From contig NC_056730.1 of the NCBI RefSeq assembly GCF_019279795.1, forward strand, positions 606,482,883 to 606,546,882: a DNA stretch of 64,000 bases, written 5' to 3'. The stretch is from Protopterus annectens. Its lineage: Eukaryota > Chordata > Ceratodontiformes > Protopteridae. A program made the position numbers and the translations under genes. Shown in pieces: positions 1-10,815 of the stretch (positions within the stretch are counted from its first letter, which is position 1; each line of letters begins with the position of its first letter). A model generated the notes under the pieces. It was not told the DNA's origin. It did not search any database and worked only from the letters and a program-made list of their open reading frames with translations.

Positions 1-1618
1 TTACTCAAGTCTCTTCCTGGTCCCCAGAAAGGACAAGGCCTGGAGGCCCATACTAGACCTTTCAATTCTGAATACTTAGCTGGATATTCCGAAATTCAAA
101 ATGTTGACATTACAGCAGCTTCTACCCATGCTGGGCAAGAAGGCTTGGCTTGTTACTCTGGACCTCAAAGAGGCATACCTGCATGTCCCTATCAGACAAA
201 ATTAAGATACCTCAGATTCAAAGCTGGTACAATGCGCTACCAATTCTCTGCACTGCCCTTTGGCTTATCTACTGCGCCCAGGGTCTTCACAAAGTGCCTG
301 GCACCAGTAATTGCGTTTTGCAGACAAAAAGGGATTCATATATATCCATATCTGGATGACTGCCTCATTCAAGCAGAGACAAAGGACATTCTTCTACAGC
401 ATCTGGCATTTGTAAAAAGGTTGCTCATTTCTCTAGGGTACACAGTAAACGAAAAGAAGTCAAAACTAGTGCCCTCGCAACAGATTATATTCCTGGGTGC
501 CAGCTTAAATACAACGGCCCAGATAGCTTATCTCACGCCAGACAAACAAGTTCAACTAACTCCATATTTTCAATTGCTGGCAAGAAAGTCCCATCTCCCT
601 GCAAGACAAATTCTGCAGGCCCTGGGATTCATGGCATCTTGCATACTACTAATACCATATGCCAGACTGCTTATGAGGAAGTTACAGTGGTACCTGAAAT
701 GTGTTTGGACTCAACACTCTCACAGTTTAGAAGCAGTAATACCAATGATTCCCTGACTACAACAGGAGTTTCGATGGTGGGCACAGGCATGTCACCTCAA
801 CAAGGGTTTGCCTTTTACCCAACCCACAGCCAGGCAAACTCTAACAACAGATGCTTTGTATTACGCCTGTCAGGAAAATGCATTCAGGGCAAGTGGACCA
901 CAGACCAGATGCATCTTCACATCAATCAAAAAGAGATGTTGGCTGTTAAAAATGCCCTAACAGCTTTCAAGGACCTTCTACATCCAGGACAATTATTACT
1001 AAAGACAGACAACACCACAGTAATGTGGTTGTGGTACATAAACAAGCAAAGGGCACTCATTCTTATTCCCTCTGCAGGCAAGCCATGACCTTGTGGAACA
1101 CAGCTCTAACATTTCAAGTTCACCTGCAAGCACAATTCCTGCCAGGAAAGAAAAATACTCTAGCAGATGACGTAAGCAGAAATATCATGGACCCTCACGA
1201 ATGGAAATTGAATCCACAAATCTTCAGCATGGTAACGCAAAAGTGGGGATGCCCAGACATAGATCTTTTTGCCTCCCCACTGAATTGCCAACTACAAAAA
1301 TTCTGCACAAGGACTTGCCACACACAAGCATGGAAAGTGGATGCTCTTCTATTCAGCTGGAAAAACCTAAAAGTTTATGCCTTCCCGCCACTGCCTCTCC
1401 TTTCAAAGGTACTCCTAAAAGCCAGACAAGAAAAAACAGAGATGATCCTAATTGCTCCAGGCTGTTCACGCCAGCACTGGTACCCTATCTTATGGAACCT
1501 GGCTCAAGGCCCACCATGGATTTTGCCTCAAATTCCACACCTTCTGACTCAACAAAACAATCAGATCCTGCACAGTCAGCTCAAAACCTTAAACCTGGCT
1601 GCATGGCAGATACATTAG
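1..1618 (+). pseudogene. DIRS A RT-RNase H-methyltransferase-like polyprotein, broken
   Basis: Reverse transcriptase occupies about 1-750 and keeps the active-site motif YLDD at 349-360. RNase H spans about 760-1190 and ends in an A-D-x-V-S-R motif. A Dam-like segment with DLFAS and YAFPP motifs follows to 1618. Visible breaks are an in-frame TAG at 77-79, a frameshift near 200-208 where copy E has eight extra bases, a TGA at 754-756 where copy E has TGC, and frame changes near 830-870 and 1025. In an active element this protein would copy the element RNA into cDNA. As it stands it cannot make a full product. Confidence 0.9.
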
Positions 1619-1650
1619 TCAACTAGACAACACCTCTCTCTAAAGCTGTG

Positions 1651-2658
1651 ATGGATGTAATTTTGGAGGCCAGGAGGCCTAGCACCAGGAAAGCTTACTC
1701 AGAAAAATGGAAGAGATTCTGCACCTGGAACCAGGCTCAAAGCCTTGACCCTCTTGTTCCAAACATTCCTCAGATTTTACAATATGTAACTGAGATGCTG
1801 GACAGAGGCCTATCCTTCTCATCAATTAAGATCCACGCCTCTTCCATTTCAGCACATTACAACACGTATCCTCCTTTATTCTCTCATCCCTTGCTAAAGC
1901 AGTACCTCAGAGGGGCCAAAAACATAAGGTCGCCCCGGAGAGCACCAACACCAACTTGGGACCTCAATTTAGTTTTGGAAAAACTGACCCTACAACCTTT
2001 TGAGCCAGCCAATACAGCCGATCTAAAATTTTTATCATGGAAAACAGTTCTGCTCCTGGCAGTAACTTCAGCACGAAGAGTCTCAGAGCTACAGGCATTA
2101 ATGGCAGTGGAACCTTTTATAATTTTTCATCAGGACAGGGTATCTTTAATAACAAACCCTACCTTTATGCCAAAGGCGGTATCTAGTGTGGCTCTTAACC
2201 AAACCATCCATTTGCCAACTTTTTATACAAACCCCCAGAATAAAGGGGAGAAACTTCTGCATTCTTTGGACATACACAGGCAGTTACGCTTCTACTTGGA
2301 CAAAACAAAGGCTTTCAGGAAAACTGAGCAACTGTTTGTAGCATATGCTGCAGGATCACAGGGCAAGGCTATCTCAAAGCAGACTATATCCAAATGGATA
2401 GGACACTGCATTTGGTACTGCTACACACAGCATGGAAAATCAGTCCCAAATAACATTAGGCCACATTCCACCAGGGCAACAGCCACTTCAACAGCCTTTC
2501 TCAGAGGTGTACCTACCAAGGAAGTTTTGGAGGCTGCAACTTGGAGTTCAGTGCACACCTTTACCAAGCATTACCACCTGCCTCTTTACTCTAAATCCAG
2601 AGCAGGATTTGCCACTGCAGTTCTGCAGGGCCTCATAGCCAATTCTAACTCTTTATAG
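1651..2658 (+). CDS. DIRS A tyrosine recombinase, intact ORF
   Basis: This is an open frame of 335 codons from the first ATG; the frame is open from 1627, just after a stop at 1624-1626. It encodes a phage-integrase-type tyrosine recombinase that would insert circular DIRS DNA into the genome. An N-terminal SAM-like DNA-binding part, with S-T-R-K-A-Y near residue 12, precedes the catalytic core. Catalytic signatures are present: A-R-R-V-S-E-L (Arg143), H-S-T-R (His272, Arg275), A-T-W (Trp298) and the likely nucleophile in K-H-Y (Tyr308). It starts 32 bases after the polyprotein stop, which suggests reinitiation or a separate message. It is the only undamaged DIRS ORF in the window, while the polyprotein beside it is broken. 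Function is inferred from motifs. Confidence 0.9.
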   Translation: MDVILEARRPSTRKAYSEKWKRFCTWNQAQSLDPLVPNIPQILQYVTEMLDRGLSFSSIKIHASSISAHYNTYPPLFSHPLLKQYLRGAKNIRSPRRAPTPTWDLNLVLEKLTLQPFEPANTADLKFLSWKTVLLLAVTSARRVSELQALMAVEPFIIFHQDRVSLITNPTFMPKAVSSVALNQTIHLPTFYTNPQNKGEKLLHSLDIHRQLRFYLDKTKAFRKTEQLFVAYAAGSQGKAISKQTISKWIGHCIWYCYTQHGKSVPNNIRPHSTRATATSTAFLRGVPTKEVLEAATWSSVHTFTKHYHLPLYSKSRAGFATAVLQGLIANSNSL

Positions 2659-2691
2659 ACCAGCCACCCAACCTCAGCTTTGGGATTCTAC

Positions 2692-2788
2692 CCAAGTGTG
2701 ATGACTGCAGCAGGGTAACACTATGAACATAGTATAGTTTTGTACCTACCATAAATGTAGATGTTCGAGTGTTCACACTGCTGCAGTC
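2692..2788. repeat. DIRS A internal complementary region
   Basis: The segment has two parts. Bases 2731-2788 are the reverse complement of the right end (3113-3170) with very few mismatches. Bases 2692-2730 match, in reverse complement, the left end of the sister copy E beginning near 59454. The junction at 2730/2731 reads CAT then AGTA. In DIRS elements this region is thought to template joining of the two cDNA ends into a circle. Confidence 0.88.
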
Positions 2789-2989
2789 CAGGTTACCCGC
2801 CCTCCATCCTCTCTGAACTAGCTAGACTTATCTATACCCTTCTAACCTATACAACCCTTGGGGTGTATTTGCTGGTAACAAAAGGTATTGTTTTTATTGT
2901 ATATTTTTGATTAGCAATATGTATTGCCTACCTATTTGGGGGCACCTGACATCTGGGGCAAGAAAAACTGAAGAAAATGATGTTGGATG

Positions 2990-3170
2990 CATCTTGTATA
3001 CCCCTGGCGCACTGACGTCAGGGAAGAAGCGACAGCAACCGATGCCGGACCAAGACTTTGGAATTCGGGCCGACTGCGGGACCGCCTGACGGCATGATAA
3101 TCCAAGTGTAATGACTGCAGCAGTGTGAACACTCGAACATCTACATTTATGGTAGGTACAACACTGTACT
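2990..3170. repeat. DIRS A right inverted terminal repeat
   Basis: This is the reverse complement of the left terminal repeat of copy E (59454-59602) over most of its length. It includes a palindromic TGACGTCA at 3013-3020 and a TATACAAG-like site just outside it. The element ends at GTACT (3166-3170). Confidence 0.85.
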
Positions 3171-3290
3171 TTTCCTGCAACATTCCAAAAACTTGCATCT
3201 GGAGGTTTTCTTCTCGGGCCTCTGCTGAAAATAGGCTCTGTCATAGTCTCGGACTTTCCCAATCAACAGATGTTAAATAAATAAATAAGA
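3171..3290 (+). repeat. L2-type LINE/SINE 3' tail
   Basis: The sequence contains the block ACATTCCAAA, then GGGCCTCTGCTGAAAA, a GGACTTTCCCA segment, ATCAACAGATGTTAAA and a terminal (ATAA)n run. The same tail, inverted, ends the L2-like LINE at 40630-42420 and the SINE at 10525-10815. It abuts the DIRS A terminus directly, so A probably inserted into it. Confidence 0.7.
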
Positions 3291-5540
3291 AACTTGGTTT
3301 CAGGTCATTTACTGGTTTTAAAACATACTTGTTGAATGTTTAAGCAGTAATTAGTTCTTGGGTGTAGGCAATGTGGGGTTTCTGCATGGCTGATTATGGT
3401 TTGATCATGAAAAGCCCTGAATGATCAGGAAGCTGTGAGTTAATCTGCATTACCCACTCTCTGACTTGTGCTGTTACCGCTGTTTATTTTTTGAATGAAT
3501 GTCCCTATGTTACAGAACTTCATTTTCGGTTCATCATCTTCCGTTGATGTGAATTTCCTTGGACTGCTTGGTAATGTGTTGTGCAGACTTGCATGCACAC
3601 GTTAACGCTTGCACAGTACATTGTTTCTGTGCTGTTGCCGTCTCTTCATTTTTACTTTTTAAGTTACTAATTACATAAGGACACTTGTGTACTGATAATG
3701 TTTTATGATTTTTTTTTCTTAATATATTACTTTTGCTAAAGTCATTAGTGTGTCTGGAAAGGTGGAATTTTATTTAAAGTGTGTAGTTTGTTGGTTTCAT
3801 TTCTCTTGTTTCTGAAGTAGAACAGTGGCAGCCATAGTGCATTTTAAGTAGCTGAATATTTTTGTTTTGGAGTCAGACTGCCTCCTGTAGGTAATCTATA
3901 TTTACCTCTAGCACATACGGGTAAACCAACAGTCTTATTCACATTTTTGAATGCGAATTACCTTGTGTTATATATAATATTTCGTAGACTATATTTAGTA
4001 GCTTGACATTGCTTGTTGCCCATGTTGCTGCTTCATGTAAAGTTGGTATAACAATTTTAAGTACATTTGCATAAGTGGTGAAGAGTGTGGTGGACTTTGT
4101 TTGAAGATGTTAAAGGGGTGATTGTAATAGTGATGGGCAATAGTGGTCTTGGTAAATTATCAAAAAAAGCAGTAATTATTTTAAAAGGTCACATCTTTAG
4201 TTGCTACAGTGGCCCTTGCAACCATTGTGTTCTTTGTAGAAGCAAGCATGACAAAAGGATTGATTATAGTAGTTCATTTGTGAATATACTCCAAACAAAG
4301 TTAACATTTAGGAACTGACATGGTACAGATGTTGGAAGCGTTATCAAAGTATGATACTTCCAGAATGTTGTTACATTGCTTCGCCTTTATTTTAAGATGG
4401 AGTTAAGTAACATGCTAATGTGTGCAACTTAAACGTGATGAACAGTGACAACTTGTAGTGAGCAAGTGGATGCTGTGCGTAAGCAGTTTACTAGTCATGC
4501 TATATCCAAAGCGGTCCCACTCATGCCACTAGTCCAGTAATAAAGCAGACTTGGAAAAAAGAGACATTAAAAGCACCTTTGGATTTGTGGGTTAGAGTTA
4601 GAGGAGTGAGATTAAGATTAAAGGTTAGGATTTTAGGTTTAGAAGAACTTGGTTACTTAAATTACGTTTCGTGGTATAACACAGTATTGAAACACAGGAC
4701 ATTTTTCTTTACTTAAACTAATTTCCACAACTGTGCATGCATTATGTGCTGTGTACCACTTAGACAAAATACTCAGGTGAGTTATGTCTGGTTGCTACAA
4801 CTAATCCGTGCCAAATGATGGCTGAAATAAGATCACAGCTAGGCTATAAAATAAGCTACCTGTGTTTAAATTACATTTTAATTTGTTTTTAGTTTCCCAT
4901 ACTTAGATAATTGGGTTTGCAGGCAAAAAGTAACAGGGTTGTTGTGCTTAAACAAAGCATTTTCTTGATTTCATTGTTGTCTGTTCTATGAACTAAAGAT
5001 TAAGAATACCGATAAAGAATGGTAATACTGTGTAGGATGATACTATTTTGTATTAAGTTAAACTGTGTTGATATGTTGGATGTAAGAGTAGAAAACTAAC
5101 TTCCGTTATCTATTTTAAGGAGCACCTAATTTTTACATATCATGAAGCAGACCAGCCTAAGTAGCAACTAAAGAAATTTGATGGTATCAACATCAGTTCC
5201 TTCTGGAGGATACTTTTTTAGGATCACAGTAAGTTGACCTCTTTATTAATTGCACTTTACATAGGATTTTGATTGTGTTGCATATTATGCATAGTGTGCT
5301 GTGAGGTGATTTTTTTTTTTTTTAATCTATTTTGAAAAATCACAAACTGAATTTATGGTCAGTGACCTGGTCATAATTGCTGGTCATATGTGGAGCTTCT
5401 ACTTGCAACAGTCAGAGGAATAAGATGCTGTGACACTCAGACTTTGTCAGGACACCCCTGCCCAGCCTTTACATGGTAATTTGTAAATTCTGAATAATGT
5501 ATTTCATTTAAAAGATGTTTTTAAATTTGCTTTGTCCTGC
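3291..5540. other. No recognisable gene or repeat
   Basis: This AT-rich stretch has short T and A runs (for example 5315-5330). The longest open frame (4085-4318, 77 codons) has no recognisable motif. I see no convincing exon, RNA gene or known repeat. Confidence 0.5.
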
Positions 5541-5682
5541 AGAGTTCATAGGTTCATAGATTAGTACTAGGCTAACTGCACTGGTGAGCCATTTTAAGCC
5601 TAGCCAATTATCCTTTGTGAGACTCCAACCCTGCACCTTGTGTTTGTAAGGCAAACACCTTAACCATTAGGCCACCCTCCTA
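5541..5682 (-). mobile_element. tRNA-derived SINE (family 1, copy 1)
   Basis: Read on the minus strand, a tRNA-like head begins near 5680. It has an A-box-like GGCCTAATGGTTAAGG and a B-box-like GCAGGGTTGGAGTC. A unique body follows with ATTGGCTAGGCTTAAAATGG and TTAGCCTAGTACT. The same head and body recur at 43600-43728 in the same orientation, which shows it is a dispersed repeat rather than a tRNA gene. No acceptor-stem pairing is evident. Confidence 0.72.
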
Positions 5683-5829
5683 TTTTTCTATATTACCCTT
5701 CACCTGCTTTATTCTTTGCCCTCCCACCACCCAAATCCTGTAGTTGAACCAGCATTAAGTGATGCTATTGTGTAGCTGGCTTTTTCAGTAGGGATATTAA
5801 TATTAACACACACAGACACATCTTAAAAA

Positions 5830-6223
5830 GTACTTTTTTTAAGCACCTTTATTGAATTATCACTTATGGCATAGGCAAATTTACATTTATATAAAAATAA
5901 TCAAACTGTGTTAACAAGTTCACATTTGCAAACATTATACTTCACATATATTGCTATATATCATATAACCTAAGCAACATTACATAAATTATTCAATTCC
6001 TGCCCCTTTTAAATTTTTTTTAAAACCATCACTTATGACATAGGCAATCATACATTTATATTTATGTAAATATATAAATAAAACAAATTACAACAAAAAA
6101 TTGTAGTTGCAAGCATTTCACATCTCAAACCAGACTGACACACCCTCCTGGTTGCAAACATTCTACATCACTTATAATCTACCCAATCATTGTCAGTCAG
6201 ACATTACATAGCTCATTTAAGTC
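5830..6223 (-). other. AT-rich, probable L1 3' UTR
   Basis: This AT-rich sequence lies just downstream, on the minus strand, of the L1 ORF2 stop. It contains an internal near-repeat: a phrase like CACTTATGGCATAGGCAAA at 5860-5880 recurs near 6030-6050. Assignment rests on position only. Confidence 0.4.
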
Positions 6224-9200
6224 CTAACTTCTTTTAAACCTCATTCCTCCCCTGTATGTATTGTTCCAACATTTCCCATTTCTCCTGTGTAGTTTGTTCC
6301 TATCCTTTTCTAAAGATCTCAATTCCAGTTGTTTTATCTCAATTACTATGTTCACTACTTCTGGTGTAGCTGGTTTAGATTTTGATTTCCATCTTCTAAT
6401 AACTGCTTTTTTGGCAGCCACCATAATTACACACAGCATGGCCTTCCTATGTCTAAGCATTTCCAATTCTGTATCATAGCTCAAGAAAATCATCTCCCTC
6501 GTCACACCAATCTACCCACCCAGCATCTCCAACAGTGAATCCTGCAGGGAATCCTTCAGTCCACCAATTCACCACACTCCCAGAAAATATGTTCCCAATT
6601 ACCTCTTTCTTCCTCATCACACCTACATCTGCTGTATTATTTGGAGTCTACTTGGGGTATAAACATATCTGTGTAAACATTTTCAAAGGAAAAATCCCAA
6701 ATCTTCAAAATTTTGTTGCATATTTGGGAGACATACATATATCCTCCCATTGTTTCTTTGTGACTTGCTTATCCAATTTCTCTTCTGAACCCTTTCTAAC
6801 CTCCTCTGATTGATTCTTATAGTTATCATGAAGTGTTTTGTGTGCTCTACTAATTATTCCCTTTTTAATTGCAACTTCTGTTTTAGATTCTACTTTCTAC
6901 TAAAAACTCTACCAGTGCTGGACTTTCATTTAGGACTCCCCCATTTCTTTCTCTTTGCCTATACTCTGATATCAGTCCTTGATAAGGGAAGGCAATCTCT
7001 AACCTGCAGTCCAAATAAATTATTGGCATCTTCCCATTCTGTCTTCTTTCCCTCTCTAGTTATTTGCCCCCAGTACTTTGGTTCCCTTTACAGTTTTCTC
7101 CAATAAATTCTAGCCCCCTCTTGCTTATTGTCTATATCTCTAATTGCAGTCATCCCTATAAACAGAATCGCCTTTCTCCATTCCCTTGTTGGCTTAGTTC
7201 TTAGGATACTTTCTGCTACTTTATAGAAATTATATTCTGTATGATTATTGTCATTCTCATTAAAGGCATGCATCCAAAATCCCACTTTCTTATTGTTTCT
7301 TGAGCCTTCCCGTTTCATCATCATCCCTTTCCACTTTGAATTATAGTTTTCTGTTTGTGCTCTGTATACGAGCCTTAACTGTGTAGCTCTAAAATACCCC
7401 TTCAAATTGGGTAATCACAATCTGCCCTGTTCACTAGAAGAATCAGTTTATCCCACTTAACTCTTGCTGTCTTCTCCACCAGATAAAATCCTTCAGCTCT
7501 ATATTAATTGCTATCCACAACTTCTCTTCTGGTTGATAAAAAATGTGCCTGACCTGTGTACAAGATTAATGGGACTAAAACATTTTAACAGCTTGTATCC
7601 TACTATCCATATCCCTCTAACAAAGCTTCCATTTTCTCAGTTTTTGTATTATCTATTGTTTGTTCTCTTCCCACTTATCCTTAGCTGCCATACCAGAATC
7701 ATTTTTAATCCATACTCCTAAATATTTAATTTTATCATGTCCCTATAAATATGAATATTGCTGAACCAATTCATATGTAGGTACCACTGTTGCCTTAGTT
7801 TTAGTTTCATTAATTTCATATCCTGAAAAGATTTGAAACTGTCTCAAAATGTTCCACAACACTGTAATGTCTCTTTCTGGTTTTGTCAGGTACAAAATAA
7901 TATCATCTGCAAATAGAAGCAGCATTTCGTGAGTACCATACCAATTATATCCTTGAATTTCTGAGTCCCTTATTTTCTTTGTCTATATATAAGTGAAATA
8001 ACAAAATGGAAAGAGGACACCCTTGCCTGGTTCACCTGCTCAAGCGGAAATTATCAGAGCGGACCCCACCGACTTTAATTTTTGCCTCCGATCCCTCATA
8101 TATCCTTCTAATCAGCCTTATAATTTTTTCAAGAAATGCAAATGTTTCCATTGCCCCACTCATAATGTCCCAGCTTACTTTTGTCACATGCTTTCTCTGT
8201 GTCAAGACCCACCAACAACAACGGGATTTTCTTACATTCTCCTTCTTTCTGGATCATCAGTGCTCTGTTAATGTCAAATGTTTGCCTGGCCTCCACAAAA
8301 CCACATTGATCCATATCTATCAATTGTGACATTAATTTTGCTGTTCTTTTAGCCATTATAGACACAAACATTTTATAATCATGGTTTAGTATTGACGTGG
8401 GCCTGTATGAAGCTGGATCTGATGGATCTTTACCCTCTTTAGGTATTATAGCCACCACCACTGTTTTCTTCCAGGATGTTATGTCTTTTCTTAAAATACT
8501 GTTAAAACCTTCTAAATCTTTATCCATTTTTCCCTTTTAGTTTCCAAACGTCTATAGGAATACCATGTAGTCCTGGGCACTTTCCTACAAATTGATTCTA
8601 CATCACAATTTTTCTCATCTCCTCCTATCCTAAGCGTTAATAATTGACCTTCATCTACCTCTAACCTTGGCATATTTAACTCCTCTGTAAACATTTCCAT
8701 TTGTATCTATTCTTGATTTCCATATTTCTCTGCTTTTATACAGGCTTTCATAGAATTTCCGACATATTTCTAATGCCTCTACATGGATTTCTTGTTACCT
8801 TCCTTGTTATTGTCTCCCTAAACTGGGTGACAACCCTTTCTTCTTTCTGTAGCCTGAACTGTTGTGGTAAAAATTTTTGTGCTCTAGTGTTGTTATCAAA
8901 AAACAGCTGATTAACAGCAATCCTTCTAACTCGTGTATATTATTGAGGTAATCCCTTATTTTCTGTTTAGCATCCTGCAGTTGATCCTCCTCTTCGATGA
9001 GATTCCCCCATTCTGCAATACTTGAACATTTGTCAGTCCCTTTAAATAATTCTGGTTACTTCTAAACCATAGCACCCTTCTTTTATTTGCACCCTATTTT
9101 TAAACTCCACCTTAATTTTAGCCCACTCCCTAGCCATATTTTCAGAAGTAATTTCCATCCTCTTGAATAGCTCCTGAATAATCTCCATTACCCCATTCCT

Positions 9201-9976
9201 TAAAATTCCTCTTTTTTCAGCAGATAGCTGGGAAAGCACCAGTGTCTTATTTTTATTTCATTACCCTGTGTTTTCATTCTAGTTATTATTGGTGCATGAT
9301 CTGAAATAGTTTTGGGTACATATCAAGACCTTCAATTAAATGCACATGTTCAGGTGCAATGTAAATTCTGGTTAGCCTAGACCAGTGTTTATATCTTGAG
9401 GAATAATATGTAAATTCACTCTGAACTCCTTGTACCGAATTCACATCTTCCACACAAATTTATTTTCATAAATTTCTTCAAAAATCTTTGCTCCTTTGTT
9501 ATACTTTCCCTTGTTGGTCCCCAGACACGTCTTCACTGCTGCAAAGCAAATTCCAGTCCCCACCTGTAAGTAATACTCCTTACTGAAAACTGATTATTTC
9601 TCCCAGAATTTTCATAAACTCCATTTATAGTAGTTTTAGGTGGACTAAATACATGCCAATGCAATCATCCTCCATTGCCAGTAGCCCCTTAGCACTATAG
9701 ACCTGTCATTGTTATCTTATTTGTCCTCTTCTATCACTGCTGGAGCTTCTCTTGCAATTAATATAAGTATTCCTCTTTTCCTTTGTCCCAGATATCTCTC
9801 TGAATAACCATCCTGAAAACCTTTTTATCAAATTCACATCTTCGGTTCTTTCCAAGTGTGTTTCCCATAATATAGCTATTTGCACTTTACTTTTTTTAAT
9901 GTAGTTCACTAATCTTTTTTTTTTTGTATTTATCTGTGAGATCATTGACATTTAAAGATATGACAGAAAGCATCAT
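6224..9976 (-). pseudogene. L1 LINE ORF2 (endonuclease-RT), broken
   Basis: The minus strand reads as an L1-type ORF2. The N-terminal endonuclease starts at the ATG pair at 9971-9976, with V-N-D-L-T, then KKKRLVNYIKKSKVQIAI and W-E-T-H-L. The RT includes IPKEGKDPSDPASYRPTSIL (8350-8480) and the catalytic LLLFADDIILYL (7885-7925). The C-terminal part ends in the basic R-R-W-K-S-K-S-K-P region (about 6380), with the stop at 6224. Many frameshifts and stops interrupt it. The intact protein would nick target DNA and prime reverse transcription of L1 RNA; this copy is dead. Confidence 0.85.
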
Positions 9977-10524
9977 TATATTAAAAAGTTATGATTCCCA
10001 CCTTTTTATGTATAACACCTTTTTCGTTAAATGCCTAGTTCCAGCTTTTGTGTTAAATGTATATACTGCTTGACAGGTTGAACTTTTATATATTTGTTTC
10101 TTGTCATATCCATTTGAGCTTATGTCACATCTTAGAAAATGCTTTGTTTTATTGAAAGCCCTCAAACAAACAAACCAACAAAAGACACCCAAATACCCCC
10201 TAAAACCTATTAACTTAGTACTAACGCACAAAAGTATGTACATCTTCAGATATTGAAGTTTTACCTTCCTAATGGGAACAAATGTCCCAAACTGACAGCC
10301 ACACTCACAGACGTGAGTTAACCATGCTAAGAAGCATGGTACAGCCTGTGCTTCTTCTACGTGCTGCCCATTTTTGTCTTATCTTTATAGTTCTCCCAGC
10401 TAGGAAATCCCTGAATGCTTTCAGAAAACATTATCTCCTAACCAGTTTCTCTTTTCTTTTTTCCCTCAGCCAATCACTGTCCACCAGACTGTAACCAGTT
10501 TATCATTATCAGATTGTCTCCATG
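9977..10524. other. Unassigned sequence between L1 ORF2 and a SINE
   Basis: In vertebrate L1 elements ORF1 and ORF2 are usually close together, but here about 1.8 kb separates them. This stretch shows no recognisable coding signal and may be inserted or rearranged sequence. Confidence 0.4.
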
Positions 10525-10815
10525 GAGATATTTAATTTAATTTAACATTTGTTGACTTTTGTTGACTGAGAAAATCCGACTAAGTCCAACTAGGACAGAA
10601 TGTATTTTCAGCGGAGGCCTGTGGAAAAATGCCCCAGATACATGTCTTTGGAATGTGGGAAGAAAGCAGAGCACTTGGCGGAAACCCATGCAAACGCAGG
10701 GAGGACATGCAGACTCTGCAGAGATGGCACCTCAGCCGAGAACTGAACAGGAGAACCTCTTACTGTGAGGCGACAATGTTGAAAACTACATGACTGCGGT
10801 GCTCTAAAACTGCAA
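10525..10815 (-). mobile_element. tRNA-derived SINE with L2-type tail
   Basis: On the minus strand the element starts near 10812 with a degenerate tRNA-like head: AGCACCGCAGTCATGTAG, then GTCGCCTCACAGTAAGAGG and a B-box-like GTTCAGTTCTC. The body contains CTGCATGTCCTCCCTGCG, GGGTTTCCGCC and CACATTCCAAAGACATG. It ends with GGCCTCCGCTGAAAATAC, a GTCGGATTTTCTCAGTC segment, ACAAATGTTAAA and (TTAAA)n. The tail matches the 3' end of the L2-like LINE at 40630-42420, the usual relation of a SINE to the LINE that mobilises it. Confidence 0.78.

Larger units (their letters stand above)
1..3170 (+). mobile_element. DIRS retrotransposon copy A (3' part)
   Basis: The element enters the window already inside the reverse transcriptase and runs through RNase H, a methyltransferase-like segment, a tyrosine recombinase ORF, an internal complementary region (2692-2788) and a right terminal repeat ending at 3170. 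No LTRs, integrase or protease are seen, and the YR ORF assigns it to the DIRS order. The right end is set by the ICR, whose second half is the reverse complement of 3113-3170. It is closest to copies C and E, and its right terminal repeat is the reverse complement of the left terminal repeat of copy E at 59454-59600. An L2-type tail follows immediately. Confidence 0.93.

Noticed and set aside
2692-3170. A pair of LTRs or a large hairpin of a DNA transposon
   Set aside because: The repeats are inverted, lie downstream of a tyrosine recombinase ORF and match the ICR and terminal layout of DIRS elements. No DDE transposase or integrase is present.
4085-4318. 77-codon open frame as a small gene
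   Set aside because: It has no recognisable motif, splice context or conservation evidence, and its length is within chance for this composition.
5541-5682. A functional tRNA gene
   Set aside because: Only A- and B-box-like parts match, stem pairing is poor, and the sequence recurs with a long non-tRNA body at 43600-43728.
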